From: Phallusia fumigata
Taxonomy: Eukaryota; Chordata; Ascidiacea; Phlebobranchia; Ascidiidae
DNA: 64,000 nt
NCBI GenBank assembly: GCA_008931825.1
Contig: QXVZ01006806.1
Coordinates: forward strand, 1 to 64,000
Reading direction: 5' to 3'
Shown here: positions 12,482 to 26,225 of the stretch, piece after piece
How positions within the stretch are numbered: position 1 is the first letter of the stretch
Layout: the number at the start of each line of letters is the position of its first letter
Made by a program: the position numbers and the translations under genes
The notes under the pieces: model-generated
Databases searched by the model: none
What the model was told of the DNA's origin: nothing
What the model saw: only the letters and a program-made list of their open reading frames with translations

Positions 12482-12932
12482 TGTAACCACAATTCACAGT
12501 TTGTTGTCATCTAACTTATACGAAGCAAAGTTTAACCTGTTTCTAACACTGAAATTATTTGTTTGTCAAACTAAAGTCCAACAGCATCCTTCATCGAATA
12601 ATAACACAACTCGCAGAATTCGACGAAGACTAAACAACAGTTCCAGGTACTTGTTGATTTCTAACTTCGCTTGTAAAGCGTTCTTACGTCGCAAGCCGCT
12701 AAACACNTGTAACCACAATTCACAGTTTGTTGTCATCTAACTTATACGAAGCAAAGTTTAACCTGTTTCTAACACTGAAATTATTTGTTTGTCAAACTAA
12801 AGTCCAACAGCATCCTTCATCGAATAATAACACAACTCGCAAAATTCGACGAAGACTAAACAACAGTTCCAGGTACTTGTTGATTTCTAACTTCGCTTGT
12901 AAAGCGTTCTTACGTCGCAAGCCGCTAAACAC
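12482..12932. repeat. direct repeat across a single N (assembly overlap)
   Basis: Copies 12482-12706 and 12708-12932 (225 bp each) flank the N at 12707 and differ at about one base. Same interpretation as the other single-N junctions. Confidence 0.8.
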
Positions 12933-15900
12933 TGCTCATAACTTCAAACAGATTTGCCTGGGGGGGTTGAAACGATGCAAGGCGGTAGAAGGAAACCGCT
13001 GCTGCCATTATGAGAAGTGGTTACAATAATTCTGGGTAATTCTAAATCAGTACACGTAAAGCAATATAGCTAATACCAGTATAATACCTACATTGATGAT
13101 GATCACATGAATATGTTATTAATAATAAGACGCATACAGAGTCATTTAGTAAGGTTATGAACAACAGATCCAACTCAATCTTACTGAAATTCGTAGCATT
13201 TTACAAAACTTTACTTCCAACACAAGAAAAGGAACTAAAGTTTTATTGAGGAACACGTGAGCACTCAACCGTGACCATTTTCTCCTCACCTTCGACGTCA
13301 CAAAAAAATTTGTTCGGTCAACTATGGAGTCGAATGATTTTTGTCTCCCGCCCAAACACGACTCGGTTAATTTGCTAATAATGGTTGCCATGACTACACT
13401 TCTGCTTTTGAATGAAGTGAACTTTGTTAAATATTGCGTTGTTGCATGCTAATCTTGTGCTTTCCTCAAACTTGCTTGGTTAAAAACACCAGTAGATTTG
13501 TATCAACTATAAAACTGTTTGCGATTAAATATATTCATCAGTAAACGAACAACTTTATGGATAATAAGCTTCATCACAAACGATAAAGTGTAAAGAAACG
13601 TCGAAAATGTGTTAATGACAGTTTTTCAACAAATCGATCGCAAACTCTGCGTGACAACAACAGTGCTGTTCTTGAGCATAAGCTGCTACACAGTGTAAGT
13701 CGCAAACCTTTCCATCGTCTGGTCCACATTCAAAACATCGAACATTCATGCAGGGACCTTCAATCTAAATATGCTTCAATACAAACCTTTCAAGCTCAAC
13801 CAAACCAACATTGTCTAAACAACACTAGTTTGAACAAATCCTTCCATCTAAATAGCGAGGTACCAATAACTTCCTGCAACTTACAATGGTAAAGCAACAC
13901 GGATTTACAGAGTCTATACAACGACGTGATTAACCGACTAATTGCCACACGGGGAATTGTCACGTCACATCTCGTGCTCTATGATGTCATAGGACGTGGT
14001 GAAATAAAGAATGGCTGGGTACGTGATATTTTTGTCGAGATTTTAATGCAGAAAGAGGGGCTTTCCCGATGACGTATTTAAAGATTCATTGAAACGATGT
14101 TAGCCGAAAATTGCCAGCAGTTAAAAATGGCGACGATGCAGATTCTCTATAATTACTGACGTAAGTCATAACAATATGCAGACATTCCAATTTGCTGCAG
14201 TGCATTGTGACGTAACACAACTAACTCTTTCTACTCTAAAATTACAAAGACCCAGAAAATACAAAAATACCCGGTTACTTTCAACTCTGCACACTACATA
14301 AAGTTTTTAACATCCAGAATGTTTAGTGAAACATTTTGTCTGTCAGCCATCACAAGTTGAACACAACCTTGGAAATGTTGTTCTAACATACAAATGTTGT
14401 GAAAGCAAAACATTGAGGTTTGTGTGGATGAACGGTGAGCTCTTCCTGAAGCAACAAACTAAACTTTCAACCAACGCATGCGTCATACCTTTGCATAAAA
14501 TGTTCTGAAACCTGAAAAAATGAAACGTCATCACAACAATTCAAGCGAACTCAACAACAAAAGTATTTCGTGCAGTTTGTAAATCAGTTTCTTATGTTGC
14601 CTCCGATGAAAGACATAATTGCCCAACATTGCTTTAAAATCGAAACAAATGAAGTTGTGAAATATAACTGCCACACAACCAAACCTCTATTACACAACAC
14701 ATTAACGCGTCAACATTTCCCCCAAACAACATTTTGCTGCAAAACACAGATAAATTGCTGCCTCATCATCGCAACAAGGCCTCATCATTGCAGCTGGTGA
14801 CAAAACATAATGATGTGACCTTACAGGTCGAAACAGTGTGTACTGTCTGCAGCTAACAAATCATTGCATTTGCTCTCCGCTATTGCGCAAAAAAAAGGTT
14901 TTTTAACCAGCTTTACGCAGTAAACCGTAACGATGCTGTGTTTATCTGCCACAAACTATGGTTTGTTGCCATCCGCCTCCTGCAATCACGCTGCGTTGTA
15001 ACTTCATGTTGTGTAAATAACTGGAAAACCAAATCTTCCAACAAACTTGTAATTGTCCTGTCATAAGCACCACTGTTGCGCAGTTAAACGTTATCCGTAT
15101 GCTAAAAAAGTTGCACTGCTGGATATTGTCAGGCTCGCTAAGCCATTAGCGTCACACACACATTCTATACATATCCCTCTCCCACATGCACAAGCGCTCT
15201 CGTGATCAGCCTTCATCAATATTTCACACATATTACGTCATGGAAGCCTCTCTCGGTCAAATTGAATTAAAGCTGGAAGTGTTGAAAGCTTCGAGCGTCG
15301 ACTGCTTAGAATGACGTGAAATTGTCAATGGGCAATTTTCAGCATCACTGAATGTTAAGAGCGTTACGCTTTGGGTAATTTTGTATGCGCGGAATGTTTC
15401 AGTGAGTGGACATAATTGCCCAACAGCAAAATGGAACGTAGAAGCATGCACAAAATACTGTTTGCGGATTTTGGCGTTTCACAATTGCTAGTCACGACTT
15501 TATGCGTTATGCGAGTTTCGATTCATTCAGCAGCCAAATTTTGGTTCCTTAACTTGAAATGTTTTGTCTCGCGGGTTAAATTAATCCACTTATATGTTGC
15601 TGCACAAAACATAGGTCACATGCATCAGCCTCCTATAGTATTTTGAATCAAAAGTTACCACTAAAAATTTGGATAGATGATAAAACTGATGAAAGACAAA
15701 AGTCAATGTTCACTTAAATTTTTGTCAAACTCAAATCTCTGAATTAGACGTAAAAGTTAACAACAATACAAAACAGATTTACGATATTAAACTGACACAA
15801 GAAGCAAATCCTACATTTTGAAATCGGCGGCACACAAGATTTTCTATTTTCACTCGAAGGGCTGACAAAACATTCCGCTTGCCTGCACCACGCTGCAATG

Positions 15901-17274
15901 CACCAGAAACTTCAAGCCTTGAAACCTTTTCAGCCACAAATGCAATTCAATTCCTCCCAATCGATAGTCACGTGGTATCACGGTTGACTGCACAGAGCGT
16001 TGTGCCACGAGCAGAGAGGGAATTGACAGGAATTCGTCAAAACATTTCCACCGTCAGCTATGTGACGACGAGCAGCTTGGAATCAACGTCACATTTGTTC
16101 ACACACACACCACGTATTCGTGCAGTCAACTGTGGCGCATGTTGCAAGCACGACTTTGCACGCCAAGGACTTTTGGGAAACCAACATAAATGTGCAAGAG
16201 TCGTGCATGTAACAATCGTAAATGTGCAGCTGCTCACATTAGGTAAGTTGGGTGTTGACTTACACGTCATGACGAAGTTATGTTTATTGAGGTTAGCTTA
16301 ATGCACAAACCTGTACCTGGTAAGTTGCTGCTTGCCAGGTATCAGCTGTACAAGAACTACACATTATATGAATCGTCAACTTCAACTTTTATTAATACTC
16401 GGTTGCAACAACCTTAGGATGATTATTAAAAATAAACTTTTCATTGAATACCATCAATTGATTCAAGCAACAACGCAATGTAACTATCTAGAAATGTAAC
16501 CTCATCGTTTCATCGCAGCGAAACAAAAGCAGCCAAATTTAGTTGTCCTTCCTGTTTACAGTAAAATCGCCCAATACGCACGTGATTGAAAAGGTCACTC
16601 AAGGTCAACTCCGTTGTTTTCACATCGACGTCATCGCAAATCTACATTCACCACGTCTTCAAGATTTCTGTCACACCTGGAAAAAACTACAACCTCCCAA
16701 CATTCCCGCGCAACCAAATCTCCACTGGCCCGCGACAACGTAAGTGCTCTCAACTGTTACGTCACAATAGCTTGTGTTCTTTTCCATTGTGCTCGGCTCC
16801 CAACGGAACGCAGAGCAGTAATTTCGCGCCTTTTTTCTGCGACGGTTGGTCGAATTGAAGCCAATACTGACGTCAACAAGCTAACTGCTGGTAAACTGTA
16901 CTGAACTGTATTTAATATTATTAAATGGTGTTGATAGTGCTGCATGGAGAGTTGTTTGCTCAAACAACCCAACTCATATTTGCATCTGATTTAAAACACC
17001 AAACCATGTTATTACTACACTATTATACTGCCCATAAATTAATAGGAACAGACTGATTTGAGTTTGCTGCAAGCTTCAGCCCTATTAATAGGAACATGAT
17101 ATACCCCCATGATTCTCTTCTCGGGTGCACATTGGAATACAGTCCAATGCGTACGTCATAGAAGCAAACAACATTTACGACAGCAACAATCGTTTTGTCA
17201 TTTCCGAAATGCACAAACTGAAGTTGACCATAAAGCCCGCGAAACTCTTTATTGAATCCACGTTTTCCTCTCAC

Positions 17275-17357
17275 CCACACAGCATGATAGCATCCCATGA
17301 ATCCATCACAATAACCAAGCACGCCGCCCGCAGCTGTCAGTGATGTCACAACGACCT
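17275..17357 (-). other. possible isolated tetraspanin-like exon
   Basis: The minus strand reads through TAAGGVLGYCDGFMGC between a possible AG acceptor and a GTGAGA donor. The GFMGC part resembles the end of the second membrane segment of tetraspanins (GFLGCCGA in the neighbours). No matching first, third or loop exon was found around it, so it could be an orphan exon or chance. No function is claimed. Confidence 0.15.
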
Positions 17358-17758
17358 CTGATGACCCGACAATGCAGCTAGTGTGATGCAATATTCATAT
17401 TCACCCTAGGGACTCGATCTTTTGGTTTAGCTTTCCCTTTCAACACCTCAACCTTGTTTTTCAGCGTGATCAAATCATAGCTTCACAAACTAACGTTCTA
17501 ATTATTCCCGAAAATGTTTCAGATAAGCTTTCCCGACAAATTTTGAACGATTATATATGGTATTATCTTTTTTTATTTTTGTTTGTACAAAAATGTTTTC
17601 GCAGGTAAACAAGTTTGGTAAAACACACAAAAATTAATTTGGTAAAAATGTTTTAGCAAACAAATAACAAAATTGTCACTAAAAGTTGGAAAACGTCCCA
17701 ATACACTCTGGCGCCACCAAGTGTCCAGCTTCGTGTAGTATTTTCAGCGATTATGACG

Positions 17759-20700
17759 TCATGCGTTCGCGAGCTGCCTCAGTGCGTACGCACTCGAGCA
17801 TAACGAAAATAGCTGCAAAGGAAAAAAATTACATGAGAAATTATTTGAGGTTTTATTTGTATTGCTGAACGATGATGAAACCTTTTAACGAACGTAACTT
17901 GCAAACAGGGAGGGATGTGGTCACAAATTAAGTGTGGGCGTTTTGTGACATAAACAAATGTCGATATTTCATAACCAATTCACAAATCATCTTTATTCCA
18001 TGGATTACTTCGGAGATGGGCAAATTTACCCAATGGCTTAAATGGTGATAATTGCCAATCATGTAGTAAACATTATGTCAAACTTTATTTGGTAAAATAA
18101 TTTCAGTTTGATTAAAAACATAACTGCCCGAGAACTTGTATGTAGTGAATACATTGTAATGCAAACGTTTAAACAATCGCTGTTGTCATCAGCGAGTTTG
18201 CATGTGTTTTCTACATACAAATTCTCTGGCAGTTATGTTGTCAGTTAAGGTAAAATCTTCAAGCCCCTCTCCCGTTTTCATTTCATTTCTGTGTTCTGGC
18301 AATCGTTTGTCAACCAAGTTACTGATGAAAACTTACATATGTTACACAATAAATATCCTAAATTCAAACTTCAAGAACACAATCCAGCATAAGTGGGTTA
18401 AGCTTCCGACCAACTTTTCACCTCAACCAGCAGAATTCCGAATCCTACTCCTCCAATCACGCAGAAGAAAACCCGCAGACTTTCTTCACAACCGACAGTG
18501 TATGACGTAATAGATGAATCTGTGCACGTGAGGAGTCGGTCGGAGCAGCAACTTGCTGGCAGGGTCGGAAATTGAGGGAGAACTTGCCAGTCGTCAGGGT
18601 TACGGACACCGCAACATTTCAACTGTGGGAGGAATATTGTGTTAATTTCACACCGGTTCAGTTCTGGTACATTTGATTTTGGGACTATAGTCTTGCTGGG
18701 GGTATTTATTTCTAAAGGCGAGTCACATCAACTTCTGTTGGCAGAAAATTGTCTCAGGTATGCTGTTTTAAATGTTGCTTAAAATCCGCGTTCTATTTTT
18801 GGAATTCTACTTTTGTGAGTTTGTTGCGTTTTCCTGCTAGGTGGGAAATCCCCATCTGCTTGAGGTGTTTCCCCCCCCTCCCCCTATGCATGGAAATCAT
18901 ATTTACTTTGGTTAAAGACGTAGTTATCGTAACTTTAACCTACCACTCCTTGGATTCTATCCCAGCCATCCCTGACGCTTGTGTCGTTTCCATAGCGACG
19001 GATGCTGTTCTGTGCTTCGTCGGTTGCTATGGGGAAGAAGACGAAGGGGAGGACGGATCCGACCATTTGCGCGAGGAAGATGAGGAAGATGATGAACATG
19101 TACTGGAGCACAGGAGGAGATTTAAAGAGGAGTTTTCAATTAGCTAAACCAGCGCCACCTAGAGGCATTTCCTANNNNNNNNNNNNNNNNNNNNNNNNNN
19201 NNNNNNNNNNNNNNNNNNNNNNNNNNNNNNNNNNNNNNNNNNNNNNNNNNNNNNNNNNNNNNNNNNNNNNNNNNNNNNNNNNNNNNNNNNNNNNNNNNNN
19301 NNNNNNNNNNNNNNNNNNNNNNNNNNNNNNNNNNNNNNNNNNNNNNNNNNNNNNNNNNNNNNNNNNNNNNNNNNNNNNNNNNNNNNNNNNNNNNNNNNNN
19401 NNNNNNNNNNNNNNNNNNNNNNNNNNNNNNNNNNNNNNNNNNNNNNNNNNNNNNTGAACGATGATGAAACCTTTTAACGAACGTAACTTGCAAACAGGGA
19501 GGGATGTGGTCACAAATTAAGTGTGGGCGTTTTGTGACATAAACAAATGTCGATATTTCATAACCAATTCACAAATCATCTTTATCCCATGGATTACTTC
19601 GGAGATGGGCAAATTTACCCAATGGTTTAAATGGTGATAATTGCCAATGATGTAGTAAACATTATGTCAAACTTTATTTGGTAAAATAATTTCAGTTTAA
19701 TTAAAAACATAATTGCCCGAGAACTTGTATGCAGTGAATACAATGTAATGCAAACGTTTAAACAATCGTTGTTGTCATCAGCGAGTTTGCATGTGTTTTC
19801 TACATACAAATTCTCTGGCAGTTATGTTGTCAGTTAAGGTGAAATCTTCAAGCCCCTCTCCCGTATTTCATTTCATTTCTGTGTTCTGGCAATCGTTTAT
19901 CAACCAAGTTACTGATGAAAACTTACATATGTTACACAATAAATATCCCAAATTCAAACTTTAAGAACACAATCCAGCATAAGTGGGTTAAGCTTCCAAC
20001 CAACTGTTCACCTCAACCAGCAGAATTCCGAATCCTACTCCCCCTATCACGTAGAAGAAAACCCGCAGACTTTCTTCACAACCGACAGTGTATGACGTAA
20101 TAGATGAATCTGTGCACGTGAGGAGTCGGTCGGAACAGCAACTTGCTGGCAGGGTCGGAAATTGAGGGAGAACTTGCCAGTCGTCAGGGTTACGGACACC
20201 GCAACATTTCAACTGTGGGAGGAATATTGTGTTAATTTCACACCGGTTCAGTTCTGGTACATTTGATTTTGGGACTATAGTCTTGCTGGGGGTATTTATT
20301 TCTAAAGGCGAGTCACATCAACTTCTGTTGGCAGAAAATTGTCTCAGGTATGCTGTTTTAAATGTTGCTTAAAATCCGCGTTCTATTTTTGGAATTCTAC
20401 TTTTGTGAGTTTGTTGCGTTTTCCTGCTAGGTGGGAAATCCCCATCTGCTTGAGGTGTTTCCCCCCCCTCCCCCTATGCATGGAAATCATATTTACTTTG
20501 GTTAAAGACGTAGTTATCGTAACTTTAACCTACCACTCCTTGGATTCTATCCCAGCCATCCCTGACGCTTGTGTCGTTTCCATAGCGACGGATGCTGTTC
20601 TGTGCTTCGTCGGTTGCTATGGGGAAGAAGACGAAGGGGAGGACGGATCCGACCATTTGCGCGAGGAAGATGAGGAAGATGATGAACATGTACTGGAGCA

Positions 20701-21576
20701 CAGGAGGAGATTTAAAGAGGAGTTTTCAATTAGCTAAACCAGCGCCACCTAGAGGCATTTCCTATCATACAACTACAAGGCAAATTTTTTTATATATCTC
20801 TTTGCAACTGGTGTCATTCCATCAATCTCAACCATCTCATTGATATTTTCCGTAAAAAAATTAGGTTATTGGGACTAGAAATTTCCTTCATGACATCCAT
20901 CACTGTTTCTTACTTGGAATGTTTTGATCCTTGACAAACAGTTGCATTGAACGGTTATTTAAACTTGCACAAATCCCTAACATCTACTCAAATCCAACCC
21001 GTGTTAACTTACAACTATGAGGAGGTACTTGTTGCTGATGCAGACCGCTAGACAGCCGAAGAATGAAAATACGACCATGGCAGCTCCGACTCCGATCATC
21101 AGATGAACTGCGATGAATATTCCGTTCCCCTCACCCAGTAAGTTGGGGAACTCCCTGATGGTGATAGCGGTCCACGTACCCACCCCCACTAGTGCGATAC
21201 CCCCAAGCTGAAATATTAGGGGTAAGTTAGACAACTTTTGTAAAAACTTGTTAGCACTTGTCAAGTTTCGTAATTTGTGGTTTCAAAATCTTGTTTTTGA
21301 AAATCGCCCTTCTTAGACGAAAATCTTCGTCGAAAAAATGTTTAACCATCAAATGATCAAAGTAGGTTTCCAGCAATTTTTCTGGCAAATCTATACACAT
21401 GACTGCACAAGGCTCGAAGCCACTTTAGGCGAGCAAGATCCCGCTCTACTCTGACAAGTTTAATTGGTTTAAGAAATCGATTATTTCCAAACATTAAACG
21501 TTGAACTTACCGCTACTAAGAAGCTGAAAAAGCATACGGCGTTTCTATGGAAACCAGTAATATAACTCGATTCCAT
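17759..21576 (-). CDS. tetraspanin 2 (224 residues)
   Basis: A second minus-strand tetraspanin. Exons: 21576-21511, 21207-21013, 20692-20534, 20212-20012, and last exon 17812-17759; all junctions are phase 0. It has the same five-exon plan as its neighbours, and exon 2 is also exactly 195 nt. Exon 2 has GCLAVCISNKYL in place of the usual GCCGA. Exon 3 carries glutamine where many tetraspanins have the third-segment glutamate (FLAQMVG). Exon 4 holds CCG, SCC and two more cysteines, a six-cysteine loop type. The tail reads LCSSAYALRQLANA before the stop. Exons 3 and 4 occur twice because sequence is duplicated on both sides of a 280-N gap. The only visible last exon belongs to the downstream copy; that of the upstream copy would fall inside the gap. 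The duplication is probably allelic. Confidence 0.82.
18422..19102 (-). CDS. second copy of tetraspanin 2 exons 3 and 4
   Basis: Exons 19102-18944 and 18622-18422 repeat those at 20692-20534 and 20212-20012 with a constant offset of 1590. From about 18560 to 19174 the copy appears identical to its partner; below that it differs by about 1%, for example VFFCVIGG here against VFFYVIGG. Near-identity on one side, allele-level differences on the other and an adjacent N gap point to two contigs of one locus. Confidence 0.7.
19175..19454. other. assembly gap (280 N)
   Basis: A run of N only. By the offset of the flanking duplication it would cover the position of the upstream copy's last tetraspanin 2 exon. 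Confidence 0.99.
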
Positions 21577-22781
21577 TTCTGATGTTTGTTGACAAATGTC
21601 TGCTCGTATTAAGAAACTCTTGGAAACACAAATTGATTTTATGATTCAAATAAATAGTTTCCTATTACTCGCGATTTTATGCAGAATATTATTTTTACCT
21701 AACCACTTTTATCAGCGAAGCAACAATTTGCCTAAACCTAATATTATTTAAAACCTGGCAAACTTGCAACGGTACAACAGCCAACCTGTTACAACCAGCA
21801 CAAATCATCGAAATCTCAAAACAACCGACCCACTCGTCACGTGATCGACAGAGCGCATCAACTTTCGTGACGTCACAATGGAGTTGCGACTGCGCTATTG
21901 TGGCGTGGGTAACTGGATCTGGGGGGTGTGGGGGGCAAACGGTCTCATGAGAAACTTTTTCTGTTTTGTAACAATCGAGTATTGTTTGGGAATAATTAGA
22001 CAATGTTGAAAAGATAAAAAAAACCCGGATCACTGTGAACTTCTCCTATGACGTAATAGACTTAAAAGATAGAATGTTTCTGACGTAATCTGTAGAAATT
22101 GTGATTCAATAATCCCACACCTCGCCAATGCAACAACTTAAACCGCTACTTGTGATAATTTTGCACAAAATAAATGAACTTTTTCAAATCAAAACAATGT
22201 CTAAATTCCGTCGTAAGTTAACAAAGATTTTACCACAAGCAGGCGATGGTTTGAAACACAAAAGTTTTCTGATTTTAATTTATTGGTGCAATTTACCATT
22301 CTAAGCAAAAGCAGAGATTGGAATTTGACCATTGGTGAACTTAACTAGTCATGCATGACGATTGTATTGCACGTCATCAGTGTGAAACACCATCAAAGCA
22401 ACTCTCCGCATGGTGTCACTCATGAGCAGCGTTAAGGTAAAACGAATAATTTCAATTTAAACAAAATTTGATCAAAAATTAGAAGGAAAATGACGTCACA
22501 AGATCCGACACAACACAAAAATAAAAAATATTCTACTTTGCGTAAAAAGGGGAGAATGACGTCATCGGACTTTTCTTTGACGTGGACGAATGTTTTTATT
22601 TATTTGAGGGTTTTTGTCACTGCATAAACTACATAGTGTCGTAACAATGGTTCTTATGGTCGGTGTATACATTTGAAAGCAGGTACCATATTATGACGCA
22701 ATAATAACTGCACTTTTACACGATTTAAAGGCAGGGAAAATATGTACAGGCGTTACGCTTGGATGACTTCATGTCACGTGC
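21577..22781. other. spacer between tetraspanins 2 and 3
   Basis: Holds the 5' flank of tetraspanin 2 and the 3' flank of tetraspanin 3, including a minus-strand AATAAA-type signal near 22600. Several TGACGTCA-like sites are present. No coding exon is supported. Confidence 0.5.
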
Positions 22782-25575
22782 TCATTTGTCCACAGATCTG
22801 TATAAGCAGCAGGTGAAGATGAGCGCCAGTAACTAAAACAAGAAAAATATGTTTATTGACGATGCTGGACGGCTATAATTTACATTCCACTTCAAACAAT
22901 AATATCATTAAGCAATTTCAGGAATTACTATAGTTGGAAAATACTGGGAGTAGTAAACTGACCTAGCTTCATTATATTTATGCATAATTATTGAAATAAT
23001 GTGTTTGCACAAAAATAATGAGCTGTACTGTGAATGAAAATTGCGTAAAATTGCGTTTTCATGTGGAATTTAACAGTCGCCTTTCCATAAGTATTCGATC
23101 TTAAACATCAGGCAGCAAACAACTCTCACCTCAACTGCGAGAACCCCGAGACAAACTCCACCGACGATCCAATAAGCTGTCTTCAGTTTTGCTTCACAGC
23201 CAATATTGTTGAACGTTCCGACCGTCTCATTCTTGCATCCGACCAAATCCGTGAAGTTCCCGGTGATGGAGATGAGATTCCGTTTGCAGCAAGACTGAGG
23301 AAGGGAATAGCCGGGCTGCCTCGTCCACACGTTGTTCAACCTCCAATCTCCAGGGCTGTTAAACCCGCAGCATTGCAACTTGACACAAAAAAAGAAAATT
23401 GGACGGCACCTAATTAATTAAGAAAACCGCACTTACATGCACAAATACTTGCTTGTTTGATGCAACCTTATTGAATCACTAATGATTGAAGAGCCGAAAC
23501 GTTTAATAAATAAAGCATGTCGTTTTTAGAACTATTAGGGCCTGTGTATTTATGATTTGAATTATGAACAGATCCGTGTCTAGTGTTTCCAGAATCCATG
23601 GGTTAGAAAACACTACGTCATGTTGCTAGGGGCAACACTCACCAGGGTCTGCGTGGCGTCCCAGGCAACGGTGATGTCATTTTTCGGGTTTGCTGTGTCG
23701 TTGAATTGATTGATGGATTGGACGATTTGTTCGGTGACTTTCGGGTAGAAAACGAAAACCAAAATTCCTCCAACGATTTCGACAATGAAGATGACCAGAA
23801 CAATGGCGAAGAACTAAAAATAACCAAAGTCGTTGAATCATTGGAAACCTTCTGTTGTTGAAATCCCCAGTCCGGGTTTTTCCAAACTTTTGTCCGTTTT
23901 TTATTTTTACCCACATGCGCCAAGAGCAAGTTTATGGACAGTTTCGGTAACTGACAATAGAATTCAAACGCTGAAACTCGAGTATGACGTTGCTGTGCAC
24001 TTTGTGAAGTAGCAGAATTAGAATATTTGGTATTCAAAGCTTGACCTTGAACCGAAACTTCAAGGTCACTCAGACACTCCTGGATCTCCCACTGCCATGG
24101 CAAAGTGAAATAACTACGTTAGTGGGCTTGTGACCTTGACAGAGATTTCAAGGTCACAGNACTAAAAATAACGAAACTCGTTAAATCATTGGAAACCTTC
24201 TGTTGTTGAAATCTCCAGTCCGGGTTTTTCCAAACTTTTCTTCGTTTTTTATTTTTACCCACATGCGCCAAGAGGAAGTTTATGGACAGTTTCGGTAACT
24301 GACAATAGAATTCAAACGCTGAAACTTGAATATGACGTTTCTGCGCACTTTGTGATGTAGCAGAATTAGAATATTTGGTATTCAAAGCTTGACCTTGAAC
24401 CGAAACTTCAAGGTCACTCAGACACTCCTGGATCTAACCACCCACTGCCATGGCAAAGTGAAATAACTACGTTAGTGGGTTTGTGACCTTGACAGAGATT
24501 TCAAGGTCACAGAACACGTGGTAACTCACTGTTCCGAGCAGACACTTGTTCTCCTGGATCGCTCCGCAACATCCGAGGAATGAGATGATGAGGAGGGCCG
24601 CCCCCACCGCGATTATGACGTAAATAGCGTCGAATATCGCGCTGTTGGATGAGACGATTTGCATAAAGTTTGCCGAATCAACAGCGGCCCAGATCCCGAG
24701 CCCCAGCAACGCTCCTCCGCCCAGCTGCAAAAAAAGAAACACGGAAGTTATTAAGTTGATTTGCGATAAAACCGTGTTTCAGAATCATTAACAGGAAATA
24801 TCCGTAACCATGTTTCATTTAAATTGGCCTTTTTACAACAAAATAAACAAATAGATTTTTGCAAAGATATATCCGAACAAACTAGTTTAAACATAAAAAG
24901 CTAGGAAAACACTTCAATATTTCGTTGATAAATATGCTACGTGAGTAAATCGATAAACATGGAAAAGTGAATTGGAGGGTAACNTTGCTGAATCAACAGC
25001 GGCCCAAATCCCGAGCCCCAGCAACGCTCCTCCGCCCAGCTGCAAAAAAAGGAAACACGGAAGTTATTAAGTTGATTTGCGATCAAACCGTGTTTTAGAA
25101 TCATTAACAGGAAATATCCGTAACCATGTTTCATTTAAATTGGCCTTTTTACAAAAAGATAAACAAATAAATTTTTGCAAAGATATATCCGAACAAACTA
25201 GTTCAAACATAAAAAGCTGGGAAAACACTTCAATATTTCGTTGATAAATATGCTACGTGAGTAAATTGATAAACATGGAAAAGTGAATTGGAGGGTAACA
25301 ACTAATTCTTGGTCATGTTGTAAGCGTTATGTTTGCCCAAAGTCTGGCGCTCCTTATCGCTCTTTTCACAAAAAAACTATTTTCGGCGTTTTGTAAAGCT
25401 GTCTCGTGATTCTACAAACCACTGTATGACGTCACAATGCCTGTTAATTCTCGCGCTATTTAGCCTTGTTTCGTCATAAAACGGTTTAAACATGCAGCGA
25501 ACATTTACTTACGAAGAAAATGAAGTTGAAAATGAACATCGTGTATTTGAGGCAATTCATTCCACACCCCTCCAT
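22782..25575 (-). CDS. tetraspanin 3 (242 residues)
   Basis: Exons: 25575-25513, 24724-24530, 23813-23643, 23378-23130, 22832-22782; all junctions are phase 0, giving 21+65+57+83+16 residues. The N-terminus starts MEGCGMNCLKYTMF. Exon 2 ends with the hallmark GFLGCCGA-like FLGCCGAIQENKC. Exon 3 has FIVEIVGG. The large loop (exon 4) holds CCG, SCC and two single cysteines (GCKNE and GCEAK), a six-cysteine type, and two possible N-glycosylation sites (NFT, NET). The tail ends CCLYRSVDK. The exon 4 acceptor is an uncommon AAG. Introns 1 and 2 contain unmerged contig overlaps; one partial duplicate of exon 2 (24985-25042) is an artefact of these and not an extra exon. The plan shared with tetraspanin 1 (for example ENKC and the CCLY tail) suggests origin by tandem duplication. 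Confidence 0.9.
23813..24512. repeat. direct repeat across a single N in tetraspanin 3
   Basis: Copies 23813-24159 and 24161-24512 flank the N at 24160 and differ by several substitutions and a small insertion (CTAACCACCC against CTCCC). They cover intron 2 only. Probably two alleles joined end to end. Confidence 0.75.
24670..25299. repeat. direct repeat across a single N in tetraspanin 3
   Basis: Copies 24670-24983 and 24985-25299 flank the N at 24984. The second copy contains a truncated duplicate of the 5' part of exon 2. Unmerged contig overlap. Confidence 0.8.
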
Positions 25576-26225
25576 TGTGTTGATTTAGTAATTTTCTGCT
25601 TACAAAGAAATATCTACACAGTTTAAATCAGTAACCTGCGTCCTGTAAAACATGAACAACCAAAATCATGAAAACTTTGCAGCCACTCACTTGCGAAATA
25701 ATGATGGCTTGTTTATATTTGGCCTGACACACGCATTCACGCCCAAAACTTGTTTGTTAATAAGTCTCATTTTACTAGTTTGTAGCCTTGCTTTTAAACG
25801 TCCAAATAAATCTTTTATAAAATCACTTCTTAAATTTCTAATAAGTTTGCTCAAAGCTCCGTCATGGTCGACTGCACAAGGCTCGTAAGAAAACCCGTTC
25901 GGGTCAAAACAACTTTGGCGTAACAATCGCCATTATTATAATGACGTTGACGTAACAATGCGCGAACCACCCAACCAGTTCTCTGCAAAGCCAAACTTGT
26001 ATTTGTGATACTTAGCAACCTGACAACCTTACATTTAAATTAGGACTGCCAGTTATAATTCCAACGTATGTCTCACCCGCCTACAGTGAAGCCAAAAATA
26101 TAATCCTGCACGTAATCATCACGAATCACATGATGCTCTGTGATGAATTAATGAACCCTGTGACGAACAATGGGCTTCCTGCTGGATATAGAACGCAGCT
26201 AAATATGTACAATGTGTTTGTCCTT

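Larger units (their letters stand above)
9175..17758. other. long spacer, no gene supported
   Basis: About 8.6 kb without a gene I can support. It holds two single-N overlaps (11408-11926, 12482-12932), many TGACGT-type motifs and open frames of up to 140 codons (15879-16301) that look non-coding. Minus-strand stretches at 9786-10070 and 10253-10380 have mildly coding-like composition but no consistent exon chain. A possible tetraspanin-like exon sits at 17275-17357. Confidence 0.45.
17865..20764. repeat. 1.3 kb duplication flanking the gap
   Basis: Bases 17865-19174 match 19455-20764 with a fixed offset of 1590, the two copies being separated by the N run. Probable haplotype or overlap duplication. 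Confidence 0.8.

Noticed and set aside
15879-16301. 140-codon open frame on the plus strand
   Set aside because: No splice partners, codon use looks random, no recognisable motif; sits in a long spacer.
17023-17391. 122-codon minus-strand frame taken as a whole gene
   Set aside because: Only a short inner part resembles a tetraspanin exon; the rest has no support.
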